Assembly (NCBI GenBank): GCA_910578515.1
Contig: CAJTQR010000002.1
Location: 248,001-312,000, forward strand
Length of the DNA stretch: 64,000 nt
Direction of reading: 5' to 3'
From: an uncultured Duncaniella sp.
Lineage (GTDB): Bacteria > Bacteroidota > Bacteroidia > Bacteroidales > Muribaculaceae
Of this stretch, positions 32,800-39,810 are shown piece by piece; the stretch's first letter is position 1, and each line of letters opens with the position of its first letter. Under the pieces are notes generated by a model, which was not told where the DNA came from, made no database searches, and saw only the letters and a program-made list of their open reading frames with translations. Made by a program: the position numbers and the translations under genes.

Positions 32800-34932
32800 A
32801 TGCTTGATATACAGGAACGAGCCACGGCGTTGCTGCGCCGTTTTTACGGATACAACAGTTTTCGCCCGTTGCAGCTCGATATTATAACCACCGCGCTCCA
32901 GAGGCGTGACTGTGTGGTGCTGATGCCTACCGGCGGTGGAAAATCAATCTGCTATCAGATACCTGCCATGATGGGCGATGGAGTGGTCATAGTAGTGTCG
33001 CCGCTCATTGCTTTGATGAAGGACCAGGTCACAGCTCTGACTTCCAACGGGATTCCTGCCGCCGCTGTCAACTCAATGCAGACCGAGGTGGAGAACCATC
33101 ACATCATGCAGCAGCTTTTCACCGGACGTATCAAGATTCTGTATATATCACCCGAGCGGTTGCTGATGGAGATTGACCGATGGTCGCGAGACCTGAAAAT
33201 CTCTCTCGTGGCTATTGATGAGGCACACTGTATATCGCAGTGGGGACACGATTTCCGACCTGATTACACACGTCTGGCTAAAATCAAGGAGCTTTATCCG
33301 CATGTGCCTATAATGGCGCTTACCGCCACAGCCGACCGTCTCACACGCGAGGATATTGCCAGACAGTTGCGGCTTCATGACCCAAAGATTTATATCGGTT
33401 CGTTTGACCGTCCCAACATATCGCTCCGCGTCATGATTGACCCCGGAAAGGGGAAACGTGTGAATTACATCTGCTCGCTCATTGACCGTTACAGGCATGA
33501 CTCGGGAATAGTCTACTGTATCAGCCGCAAGAGAGCCGAGAGCATGAATGCGGAGTTGAAGCTGAGAGGATACAAGTCGGTGGTTTACCATGCCGGTCTT
33601 TCGGTAACAGAGCGAAATGCCGCTCAGGACAAGTTTATCAGCGGAGATGTGCAGGTGGTGTGTGCCACCGTGGCGTTCGGCATGGGGATTGACAAGAGCA
33701 ACATCCGCTGGGTGGTTCACAACAACATGCCGCGCAACATAGAGAGCTACTATCAGGAAATCGGCCGAGCCGGACGTGATGGTGTGAAGGCCGAGGCTGT
33801 GATGTTCTATTCCTATGGCGATATAGCCACTCTGCAGAGCTTCGTGGACGAGAGCGGACAGCAGAGCATCAACACCGAGAAACTCAACCGCATGAAGGAG
33901 TATGCCGAGGCTTCGTTGTGCCGCCGGCGCATACTGCTCAGTTACTTCAATGAGACTATGGAGCATGATTGCGGCAACTGTGACGTGTGTCTGAACCCTC
34001 CGGAACGTATGGATGGCACCACACCTGTGCTTAAAGCTCTGAGCGCCATAGTGAGAGTAAACGGTATGGTCGGTGTGACGATGCTGATTGATATATTGCG
34101 TGGAGCCTCGCGACAGGAGTTGATACAGCGCGGCTACCATCAGATTAAGACCTATGGAGCGGGGCGCGACATGTCGTTTGCGGAGTGGAACAATTACATC
34201 TCGCAGATGATTCAGCTGGGGCTGATAGATATAGCCTACAACGAGGGTAACCACCTCAAACTCACCTCCTACGGCGCTAAGGTGCTGACCGAACGCTCGC
34301 AAGTGATGCTTGCCAAGTACATACCATTTGAACGCTCATCCGGCAAACGGACCAAGAGTAAGGAAGTGGTGGAGCCGCAGCTTACCCCGGCCGAAAGGTT
34401 GCTTGAACTCCTCAAGGAGGTGCGTCTTAAACTCGCAAGGAAAGAGCAGGTGCCACCGTATATCGTATTCTCCGACAAGGCGTTGCTTGAGATGGTGCGC
34501 GTAGAGCCAACGGATATGGAAAGCTTTTCGAAAGTTGAGGGCGTGGGTGAGAAAAAGACAGTCAAATACTGGAAACCGTTTGTCACAGCCATCAGAAAAT
34601 TCAAAGGAATTTCCGAACCTCTTGGCACCGGGCTCTCACATGAGGAGACACTGCTTCTTCTTAATGCGGGCTATGATGTCGAGGCTATCGCCGAGGCTAA
34701 GAATATAAAGCCGCAGACGGTATACAATCACATAGCGTCGCTCATCCGTGAGGATAAGTTATCGGAATTCTCATCGGTCATTACCCGTGAGCAGTATCTT
34801 CGTGTCATGGAGGTGGCTAAGTCAAATCCCGAGGATATGTATCTGATTCTGGCTAAAGAGATGCCTGTGGGGCTTCCCGCAGTGGCTCTTGCTATGTCGG
34901 ATTTTCTGCTGAGGCATAAAGCCAACAGTTAA
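32800..34932 (+). CDS. recQ: ATP-dependent DNA helicase RecQ
   Basis: A 710-residue superfamily 2 helicase with 3'-5' unwinding activity in recombination and repair. Domain order: Walker A MPTGGGKSICYQ, DEAH box in AIDEAHCISQWGHDFRP, motif VI QEIGRAGRDG, the four zinc-binding cysteines (CRRRILLSYF...DCGNCDVC), RQC winged helix, HRDC (LKEVRLKLARKEQVPPY) and an extra C-terminal HTH_40-type segment (YDVEAIAEAKNIKPQTVYNH). All motifs are intact. It begins 35 bases after the sugar transferase gene and may be co-transcribed with it. The gap to the next gene (34933-35162) holds only a -7 box and small direct repeats. Confidence 0.96.
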   Translation: MLDIQERATALLRRFYGYNSFRPLQLDIITTALQRRDCVVLMPTGGGKSICYQIPAMMGDGVVIVVSPLIALMKDQVTALTSNGIPAAAVNSMQTEVENHHIMQQLFTGRIKILYISPERLLMEIDRWSRDLKISLVAIDEAHCISQWGHDFRPDYTRLAKIKELYPHVPIMALTATADRLTREDIARQLRLHDPKIYIGSFDRPNISLRVMIDPGKGKRVNYICSLIDRYRHDSGIVYCISRKRAESMNAELKLRGYKSVVYHAGLSVTERNAAQDKFISGDVQVVCATVAFGMGIDKSNIRWVVHNNMPRNIESYYQEIGRAGRDGVKAEAVMFYSYGDIATLQSFVDESGQQSINTEKLNRMKEYAEASLCRRRILLSYFNETMEHDCGNCDVCLNPPERMDGTTPVLKALSAIVRVNGMVGVTMLIDILRGASRQELIQRGYHQIKTYGAGRDMSFAEWNNYISQMIQLGLIDIAYNEGNHLKLTSYGAKVLTERSQVMLAKYIPFERSSGKRTKSKEVVEPQLTPAERLLELLKEVRLKLARKEQVPPYIVFSDKALLEMVRVEPTDMESFSKVEGVGEKKTVKYWKPFVTAIRKFKGISEPLGTGLSHEETLLLLNAGYDVEAIAEAKNIKPQTVYNHIASLIREDKLSEFSSVITREQYLRVMEVAKSNPEDMYLILAKEMPVGLPAVALAMSDFLLRHKANS

Positions 34933-35124
34933 TTGAGCCCGACTCTGGTGACGTACATGGATACTTCCTTTTCAAGACTTGACTCTTTCGGCGGATTTTC
35001 TCCTGCCCGTTCCTGCCCGACAAGGAATTAGCCAAAGGATGCAAGGTGCTTGTCCGCTTCACTTTTTTTGAGGTACCCGATTATATTTTTTGTCAGTTAA
35101 TCACTATGGTTCAGAAATTTGTTG

Positions 35125-35132
35125 TACATTTG
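35125..35132 (+). promoter_or_regulatory. -7 box of the GNAT cassette
   Basis: TACATTTG fits TAnnTTTG 30 bases before the first ATG; the -33 is weak. An AAAGGAGA Shine-Dalgarno sequence (about 35149-35156) lies 6-7 bases ahead of the ATG, unusually strong for this genome. Confidence 0.5.
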
Positions 35133-35162
35133 TAATATCTAAAGTAAAAAGGAGATACAACT

Positions 35163-35321
35163 ATGGCAAGACCTATCAAAGAAACTCCCGTACTGAAAGG
35201 GAGAGATGCGGTAAGATTTGCCGAAAGAATAGCAAATCCCGCTCCCGTCAGCCAATCCGAAAAAGATGCGGCCCGCAAGGCTTACGAAGCCTTTAAGGCT
35301 ATAAGCACATTCCAAATGTAA
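35163..35321 (+). CDS. 52-residue protein, candidate antitoxin of the GNAT cassette
   Basis: This short gene starts MARPIKETPVLKGRDAVRFA and ends TFQM, with TAA at 35319-35321, one base before the GNAT start codon. It has a strong Shine-Dalgarno site and its own -7 box. The middle is charged and probably helical (SEKDAARKAYEAFKA). There is no ribbon-helix-helix signature of the DUF1778 antitoxins that usually accompany GNAT toxins. Its position, size and tight spacing before a GNAT gene are what an antitoxin would show; that role is inference. Similar 'RPIKETPxLKG' small proteins before GNAT genes seem familiar in Bacteroidetes, but I cannot verify this. Confidence 0.7.
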   Translation: MARPIKETPVLKGRDAVRFAERIANPAPVSQSEKDAARKAYEAFKAISTFQM

Positions 35322-35322
35322 G

Positions 35323-35856
35323 ATGGATTTTAGCAATTTTACATTCCGGCAGATTGAAGCTGGTACAGAAATAAAGTCGTTTGATTGCGGCGATGCCGAC
35401 TTAAACGACTTTCTTGTTAGTGACGCGAAGAATTATCTTCGCGCCATGATGGCTTTAACATATCTTCTTGAAGATAATTTGGAATGCAAAACTGTTGCGT
35501 ATTATAGCCTGTTAAATGATAAAATTGTTTTTGACCCCGAAGAAAAACAATTTTGGAATAGGCTTAACCGTAAGATTGTTAACTCCAAGCGCCGTAAGGA
35601 ATACCCTGCTGTAAAGATAGGACGCCTTGCTGTTTCAAAAGATTATGCTGGCAATCATATTGGCGAAGCTATTTTGTTGCAGGTAAAGCATATGTTCGCC
35701 ACCATGCGCCGCAGTGCTTGTCGGTTTATTACTGTTGATGCCTATGCGGCAGCTATCCCATTTTACGAAAAATGCGGTTTTATGTTCCTCTCGGAGAAAG
35801 ATAAAACCGCAAAAACACGTGCGATGTATTTCGATTTAATCAACTTCGTGCAATGA
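35323..35856 (+). CDS. GNAT family N-acetyltransferase, candidate toxin
   Basis: A 177-residue GNAT protein. It carries FDCGDADLNDFL (20-31), the acetyl-CoA pocket strand VKIGRLAVSKDYAGNHIGEAIL (98-118; the loop is GNHIGEA) and the conserved late motif FYEKCGF with Tyr148, the usual general-acid residue. This architecture, including the opening 'F-CG---LN-FL', is that of the TacT/AtaT tRNA-acetylating toxins. The gene begins one base after the 52-residue gene and its TGA overlaps the ATG of a 31-residue ORF. Substrate and toxicity are inferred from family and operon layout. Confidence 0.85.
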   Translation: MDFSNFTFRQIEAGTEIKSFDCGDADLNDFLVSDAKNYLRAMMALTYLLEDNLECKTVAYYSLLNDKIVFDPEEKQFWNRLNRKIVNSKRRKEYPAVKIGRLAVSKDYAGNHIGEAILLQVKHMFATMRRSACRFITVDAYAAAIPFYEKCGFMFLSEKDKTAKTRAMYFDLINFVQ

Positions 35857-35948
35857 AAAAAGTTTCTTTTATCATTGCACTTGCAGTAGTTTCCCTCGGC
35901 ATATTCTCAACAAACATCATGAATCGATTTAAGAGGGTTAACATTTAG
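35853..35948 (+). CDS. 31-residue single-pass membrane peptide
   Basis: The frame begins in the ATGA overlap with the GNAT stop codon and runs 31 codons to TAG 35946-35948. The peptide is MKK-headed, then hydrophobic (VSFIIALAVVSLGIFSTNIM), ending in a basic NRFKRVNI tail. This is a classic small membrane or leader-type peptide. The overlap would couple its translation to GNAT. It could also be the remnant of a signal peptide of a lost gene. It converges on the esterase gene, whose stop is at 35956. Confidence 0.45.
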   Translation: MKKVSFIIALAVVSLGIFSTNIMNRFKRVNI

Positions 35949-35955
35949 TTTTAAA

Positions 35956-37152
35956 CTATCTGAACAGGAGGGGTAGAAATTCCGTGAGGTAGATGCGCCA
36001 GTTTTTCCAGATGTGACCTTCAGGTGACTCGTAGTAGGTGTACTTATATCCATTATCGTCAAGCTTTTGGCGGAATTCCTTGTTGGCGGGATAAAGGAAG
36101 TCGGTTGAGCCGATTGCTATCCAGTAGAGTGCCGGATTCTTGCTGAACTGTCGGGCGAGTTTTTCATCGAAATTATCATAGATTTCTGATTTTGCCTTGC
36201 CATCTCCCGGCAGGATAGCAGCAGAGAAAAGTCCGATATAGTCAAACATGTCGGGATACTGCTTCGAGATGTGCAGCGAGTGGAATCCACCCATCGACAG
36301 TCCGGCTATGGCTCTCCCTTTCTTTGACTTTACGGTGCGGTAATTCTTATCAATGAAGTTGACCACATCAGGAAAATGTGTCTCGAAGGTCCCCTCCATT
36401 GTGTGCGGGAGGTTGATGGTGGGAGGTGCGAATCCAAGAGATGACTCTCCGGGGGCGGCATCCATGTCGACATTTCCGTTAGTCATGACCACAATCATAG
36501 GCTCGATTTCACCTTTGGCTATCATATTGTCGAGGATTTGGGTGGCACGGCCTAATTCGGACCAGGCATTTTCATCACCACCCATTCCATGTAGCAGATA
36601 TAGGACGGGATAGCGTTTGCCGCTTGTCTCGTAGCCGGCAGGGGTATAGACTGTCATACGGCGGTCAGTGTTAAGGACCGGGCTGTGATACCAGCGCTTT
36701 GCCACTGTGCCGTGGGATACATCGTTGATTTTATAATAGTCGGCTCGGTCACCGCCTACGATAAACAGATTGGTGATGCTTGCCACATCGCGCAGTTGAT
36801 ACACATTGGATGAATCGGTGATTTTGAGTCCGTCCACAATGAATGTGTAGCTGTAAAGCTCGGGTGAAAGCGGGGCAGGTGTGGTGAACTCCCACACACC
36901 ATCCTTCTCCTCCAGTTCGGCTATGCCCGGAACTTCGTATTCCCCTCCGGGAGTGGTGATTTTCTGCGGCTCAATAAAGTCGCCTGTCACCTGCACTCTC
37001 ACTGCCTTAGGAGCGCGGAGACGGAATGTGACAGTGTTGTTGTCGTGGATTTCCGGTGACAGGAGCTGAGGGGAACCCCACAGAGCCTGCTGTGCGGAGA
37101 GCTGTAGAATACAGGCACAAAAAATCAATGCAGATAGGAGATACTTTTTCAT
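35956..37152 (-). CDS. Exported CE1-like esterase with N-terminal CBM48-like domain
   Basis: A secreted alpha/beta-hydrolase of 398 residues. Signal peptide about 1-20 (LLSALIFCACILQLSAQ), then an immunoglobulin/CBM48-like domain (VTFRLRAPKAVRVQVTGDF, about 40-120), then the esterase domain. LLHGMGGDENAW is the oxyanion region, GLSMGG holds the nucleophilic serine, and SPEGHIWKNWR near the end holds the catalytic histidine. Related enzymes remove acetyl or feruloyl groups from plant polysaccharides; the substrate here is not known. It stands alone, with no partner enzymes next to it. Confidence 0.85.
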   Translation of the reverse strand: MKKYLLSALIFCACILQLSAQQALWGSPQLLSPEIHDNNTVTFRLRAPKAVRVQVTGDFIEPQKITTPGGEYEVPGIAELEEKDGVWEFTTPAPLSPELYSYTFIVDGLKITDSSNVYQLRDVASITNLFIVGGDRADYYKINDVSHGTVAKRWYHSPVLNTDRRMTVYTPAGYETSGKRYPVLYLLHGMGGDENAWSELGRATQILDNMIAKGEIEPMIVVMTNGNVDMDAAPGESSLGFAPPTINLPHTMEGTFETHFPDVVNFIDKNYRTVKSKKGRAIAGLSMGGFHSLHISKQYPDMFDYIGLFSAAILPGDGKAKSEIYDNFDEKLARQFSKNPALYWIAIGSTDFLYPANKEFRQKLDDNGYKYTYYESPEGHIWKNWRIYLTEFLPLLFR

Positions 37153-37260
37153 AATTGTAGGATTGTAGTGATTTTATTGGTGTTGGCAATTATCGGTTGA
37201 AAACGATGCTTCCTGCTGGACGATTTTACCGTTTTCGTTCTGTCTTGTCAAAAGTTACTA

Positions 37261-37650
37261 TTAATTATGCAAATATAGTAAAAATTTTGATAAGGCTATC
37301 TCATAAACGTTCCGGGTTATTATCACACTGATAACTGCCATGACAATCCATACCACAAATGAAGAGTCGATGGTTATACTATTGAGCAATAGATATGGTG
37401 ATGGGATTGATAACGATGACGCCGAGTTGTTGATAAGCGGGAATATCAGATAAAGAACCATATTCATGATGAAACCGCATAGCGCGGCAATGGCGACAGC
37501 CAATCTGTTGCGCTTCCTAAGTGTGGCATTATGTTGTTTGACAATCTCAACAGCCTCCATTTTCTTTTGAAGTTTAGTCGTAAACTGAAAAGACGGAGAA
37601 AGCTCAGGTTGAAAATTACTGAATAATTCTCTTAATTTATCGTCTTCCAT
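37261..37650 (-). CDS. Small membrane protein of the ECF sigma locus, possible anti-sigma factor
   Basis: A 129-residue protein with an acidic/amphipathic N-terminal half (MEDDKLRELFSNFQPEL, then KLQKKMEAVEIVKQHNA) and two hydrophobic segments (AVAIAALCGFIMNMVLYLIF and FVVWIVMAVISVII). A soluble head followed by membrane helices just downstream of an ECF sigma gene fits an anti-sigma role, although it lacks the zinc-binding HxxxCxxC motif. It is separated from the sigma gene by a 195-bp palindromic element. No family assignment is offered. Confidence 0.6.
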   Translation of the reverse strand: MEDDKLRELFSNFQPELSPSFQFTTKLQKKMEAVEIVKQHNATLRKRNRLAVAIAALCGFIMNMVLYLIFPLINNSASSLSIPSPYLLLNSITIDSSFVVWIVMAVISVIITRNVYEIALSKFLLYLHN

Positions 37651-37677
37651 AAGTTATATAATCTACGTGTTTGACAA

Positions 37678-37872
37678 TGAACTGATTTAAACTTTTTACA
37701 AAATGTTAAATCCAGAACTGATTGGGACTTCGTTTTTAATCTTTGATTCCCTTTTTGGTAAATTTTTCCATCTTTCTTCAGTCGTATAGCTCGCTATACT
37801 CCTTCGTCAAGACGAAAAATTTACTCAAAAATAGAACCAAATCTTAAAAAGTAAAAAGTTTAAATCAGTTCA
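37678..37872. repeat. MITE-like palindromic element with perfect 22-bp terminal inverted repeats
   Basis: The arms 37678-37699 and 37851-37872 are perfect inverted repeats (outer end TGAACTGATTTAAAC). Inside, TAAATTTTTC/GAAAAATTTA and a GTATAGC/GCTATAC stem continue the fold, so the whole 195 bp could form a long cruciform. It encodes nothing. The right arm supplies the stop codon of the ECF sigma gene. 'AAT' flanks it on both sides and could be a 3-bp target duplication. Confidence 0.7.
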
Positions 37873-38338
37873 ATAATTTGCGAAGATGGTTTCGTCCTCG
37901 CGAAAGATGTTGCTTGATAGCGTCTTGAGAAGTTCCTTCAATTTCAGCTATCTCTTTGATAGAGTAGCCCTCCATATAGAACAGCAATACAGACGTGCGT
38001 TCTTTTCCCGAGATTTGATTTAATGCTGCATATAAATCTTGATAATGGAAACCACTGTCAGCCTGTTTGTCAGAAACTATATTTCGAGCTTCTTCATAGT
38101 CATTAAATACCCTCTCTGACCGTTTGTGATTGATAAAAGTGGTATACCCGATTCTAAAAATCCAAGCCTTGAATTTATCCCGGTTTCTAAAACTATCACA
38201 AGTGAGATATGCCTTTATATATGATTCCTGAGCAATATCGTCGGCAAGAGCAGTATTTCCACAGCAAAGGGCAACAAGAAAGCGTCGAAAAGCTTTCTGG
38301 GTTCCTTCTAAATGTTGTATGAACTGCTCGCGGGTCAT
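37865..38338 (-). CDS. ECF-type RNA polymerase sigma factor
   Basis: A 157-residue alternative sigma factor with the two ECF domains only: region 2 (DDIAQESYIKAYLTCDSFRN and FKAWIFRIGYTTFINHKR) and region 4 (SGKERTSVLLFYMEGYSIKEIAEIEGTSQDAIKQHLSRGR). The last codons and the TGA lie inside the right arm of the palindromic element, so the original C-terminus may have been altered. It overlaps the upstream membrane-protein gene by four bases, implying one operon. Its own promoter target is not evident. Confidence 0.92.
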   Translation of the reverse strand: MTREQFIQHLEGTQKAFRRFLVALCCGNTALADDIAQESYIKAYLTCDSFRNRDKFKAWIFRIGYTTFINHKRSERVFNDYEEARNIVSDKQADSGFHYQDLYAALNQISGKERTSVLLFYMEGYSIKEIAEIEGTSQDAIKQHLSRGRNHLRKLLN

Positions 38339-38748
38339 TGTTCGTTACTCGTATCAGATTTCATTTGCTTATACATGACTAAATATGTGATAAAATAGCT
38401 TAGTCCCACTGAAAAAGAGGCAATAGCTAAAAGCATAGTGTAATTAATTATGTTAGGATTTCCTGAGATGCTTTTGTTGTATAGGAAATAGATAACGAAG
38501 CCGATGCCAAGCAGTGTAAATATACAGCAACGGAAGAGTCGGTTATTAAGGATTTCACGAGTGGGCTTTTGCGGCGTCTTAAGCGACTCGGTAAGTTTAT
38601 CAATATCTACATTCTTATTAGCTTCGATTGCCTTAAGGATTATTTGTGCGCGTTTGTTATCACTGTTGATTTGGGTGAGTGAGTTGATGAGTACGATTGC
38701 GATGGGAAGAACCACGCAAATGGAGATAGTGATGAGTGCTGTTGTCAT
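38335..38748 (-). CDS. Small membrane protein upstream of the ECF sigma gene
   Basis: A 137-residue protein with three hydrophobic segments (first at 3-22, then LFRCCIFTLLGIGFVIYFLY, then YTMLLAIASFSVGLSYFITY) and a charged cytoplasmic loop of about 45 residues (KRAQIILKAIEANKNVDIDK). The size and layout are like the DUF6249-type proteins that accompany sigma factors in Bacteroides; this name is from memory. Its stop overlaps the start of the sigma gene, so the two are coupled. It could sense or hold the sigma factor at the membrane. Confidence 0.65.
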   Translation of the reverse strand: MTTALITISICVVLPIAIVLINSLTQINSDNKRAQIILKAIEANKNVDIDKLTESLKTPQKPTREILNNRLFRCCIFTLLGIGFVIYFLYNKSISGNPNIINYTMLLAIASFSVGLSYFITYLVMYKQMKSDTSNEQ

Positions 38749-38985
38749 GATTTTATGTCTTTGAAATGTTTTTTAATGTTGTTGTTTTTGAGATATCTCG
38801 TATGTAAGACACATTTCAGCTTTTGAAGGTGACATTGAGTTTTTATTTTTGCAGATTTTAACATTTGTTGTTAACCACCCTCTAAATCTGTTTATTGACA
38901 TCAAAAAACTTCCAACAAATTTACAATAAAATTTTTTCAATATCATAGATTGACATTATCGCACTTATTCGAGGTTTTGCGGGTG

Positions 38986-38993
38986 TATCTTTG
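38986..38993 (+). promoter_or_regulatory. -7 box upstream of the DAVPEV-repeat gene
   Basis: TATCTTTG is an exact match 46 bases before the ATG. A 10-bp palindrome GAGATATCTC (38790-38799) lies in the same divergent gap. The gap 38749-39039 is otherwise AT-rich without ORFs. Confidence 0.5.
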
Positions 38994-39039
38994 CGGTATA
39001 AATTAAATAATCTCTAACGAATACAAAGCAAAAATCACT

Positions 39040-39666
39040 ATGAAGACAACAGACACCAAAGCCGTGAGAATTAGAAAAGAAGGTAAGAATAAAGCCGCAA
39101 AGAAGTATGCCGTTTCTGTCCGTGCATACGATGATTTCACATCGCGTATCCGGTCGGCTCTTGCAACTGATGCTGACGCTTGCCGGGAGACATTGCAGCT
39201 CCTTGAGACGAGTGTAGGTCATGATGTAGAGGCAATCGGGATTGATGAGTGTTCCATCAAGGCGCAAATCGCATTCCTGATGATAAAACCTGAAATCGAG
39301 AAGGCTATCAAGCGCTCTCGTGTGGCACGCGAACGGGCCGGTCGTAGAAAGGTGACAGCTGTGGGGGAATCAGTTGCCGCTGAAATCGTCATGGCGGCTC
39401 CAAGGGAGGAGAAGGCAACCGGCAATGCTGAGCAGCCCTTGACCGCCGTGGATGCGGTGCCTGAAGTTGATGCAGTGCCTGAAGTTGATGCAGTGCCTGA
39501 AGTTAATGCGGTGCCGGTGGTGGAGGCAATGCCCGAAGTGGATGCAGTGCCGGAGGTGGACGTGGTGCCGGTGGAGACTCAACCTCTGTCACGACGCGAA
39601 CGACGCAGAATGATGTGGCGCGAAGAGCGTCGGCGCCGAAAAGCAGCCAAGAGAGCAAATTGTTAG
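39040..39666 (+). CDS. Hypothetical protein with DAVPEV hexapeptide repeats and basic C-terminus
   Basis: A 208-residue protein in three parts. The first, about 1-110, is basic and probably helical (KEGKNKAAKKYAVSVRAYDD, then KRSRVARERAGRRK). Seven tandem 6-residue units of the type DAVPEV occupy about 138-179 (DNA 39451-39576), acidic and Pro/Val-rich. The tail is very basic (RRERRRMMWREERRRRKAAK). There is no signal peptide or membrane segment. The mix of acidic repeats and Arg-rich ends suggests binding of nucleic acid or another acidic partner, but no family is recognised. Confidence 0.65.
   Translation: MKTTDTKAVRIRKEGKNKAAKKYAVSVRAYDDFTSRIRSALATDADACRETLQLLETSVGHDVEAIGIDECSIKAQIAFLMIKPEIEKAIKRSRVARERAGRRKVTAVGESVAAEIVMAAPREEKATGNAEQPLTAVDAVPEVDAVPEVDAVPEVNAVPVVEAMPEVDAVPEVDVVPVETQPLSRRERRRMMWREERRRRKAAKRANC
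39451..39576 (+). repeat. Seven tandem 18-bp repeats within a gene
   Basis: Units like GATGCAGTGCCTGAAGTT encode DAVPEV. The first three are nearly identical at the DNA level and the last four are diverged, suggesting recent slippage at the upstream end. Confidence 0.85.
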
Positions 39667-39748
39667 CAGTGTGAGAATGATTCCGCTGTCATGAGCCAGT
39701 CAAAGTAAACACACTCCAAGGTGTGGACAGATTAGTGGCGGCATTTTC

Positions 39749-39779
39749 TTGTGAAATCTTTACAATTTGTGTATCTTTG
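39749..39779 (+). promoter_or_regulatory. Promoter of the second GH2 gene
   Basis: TTG (39749-39751), 20-base spacer and TATCTTTG (39772-39779): a full consensus match. It rules out the in-frame ATG at 39751 as start, since that lies in the promoter itself. Confidence 0.75.
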
Positions 39780-39810
39780 TGCAAATTATAATTCTATTTA
39801 TCACTTTACC

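Noticed and set aside
33148..34302. 384-codon minus-strand frame opposite recQ
   Set aside because: It is a shadow of the helicase reading frame, rich in His, Val and Leu with no motif.
39451..39576. 18-bp tandem repeats as a CRISPR array
   Set aside because: The units are directly adjacent without spacers, keep the reading frame and encode a hexapeptide.
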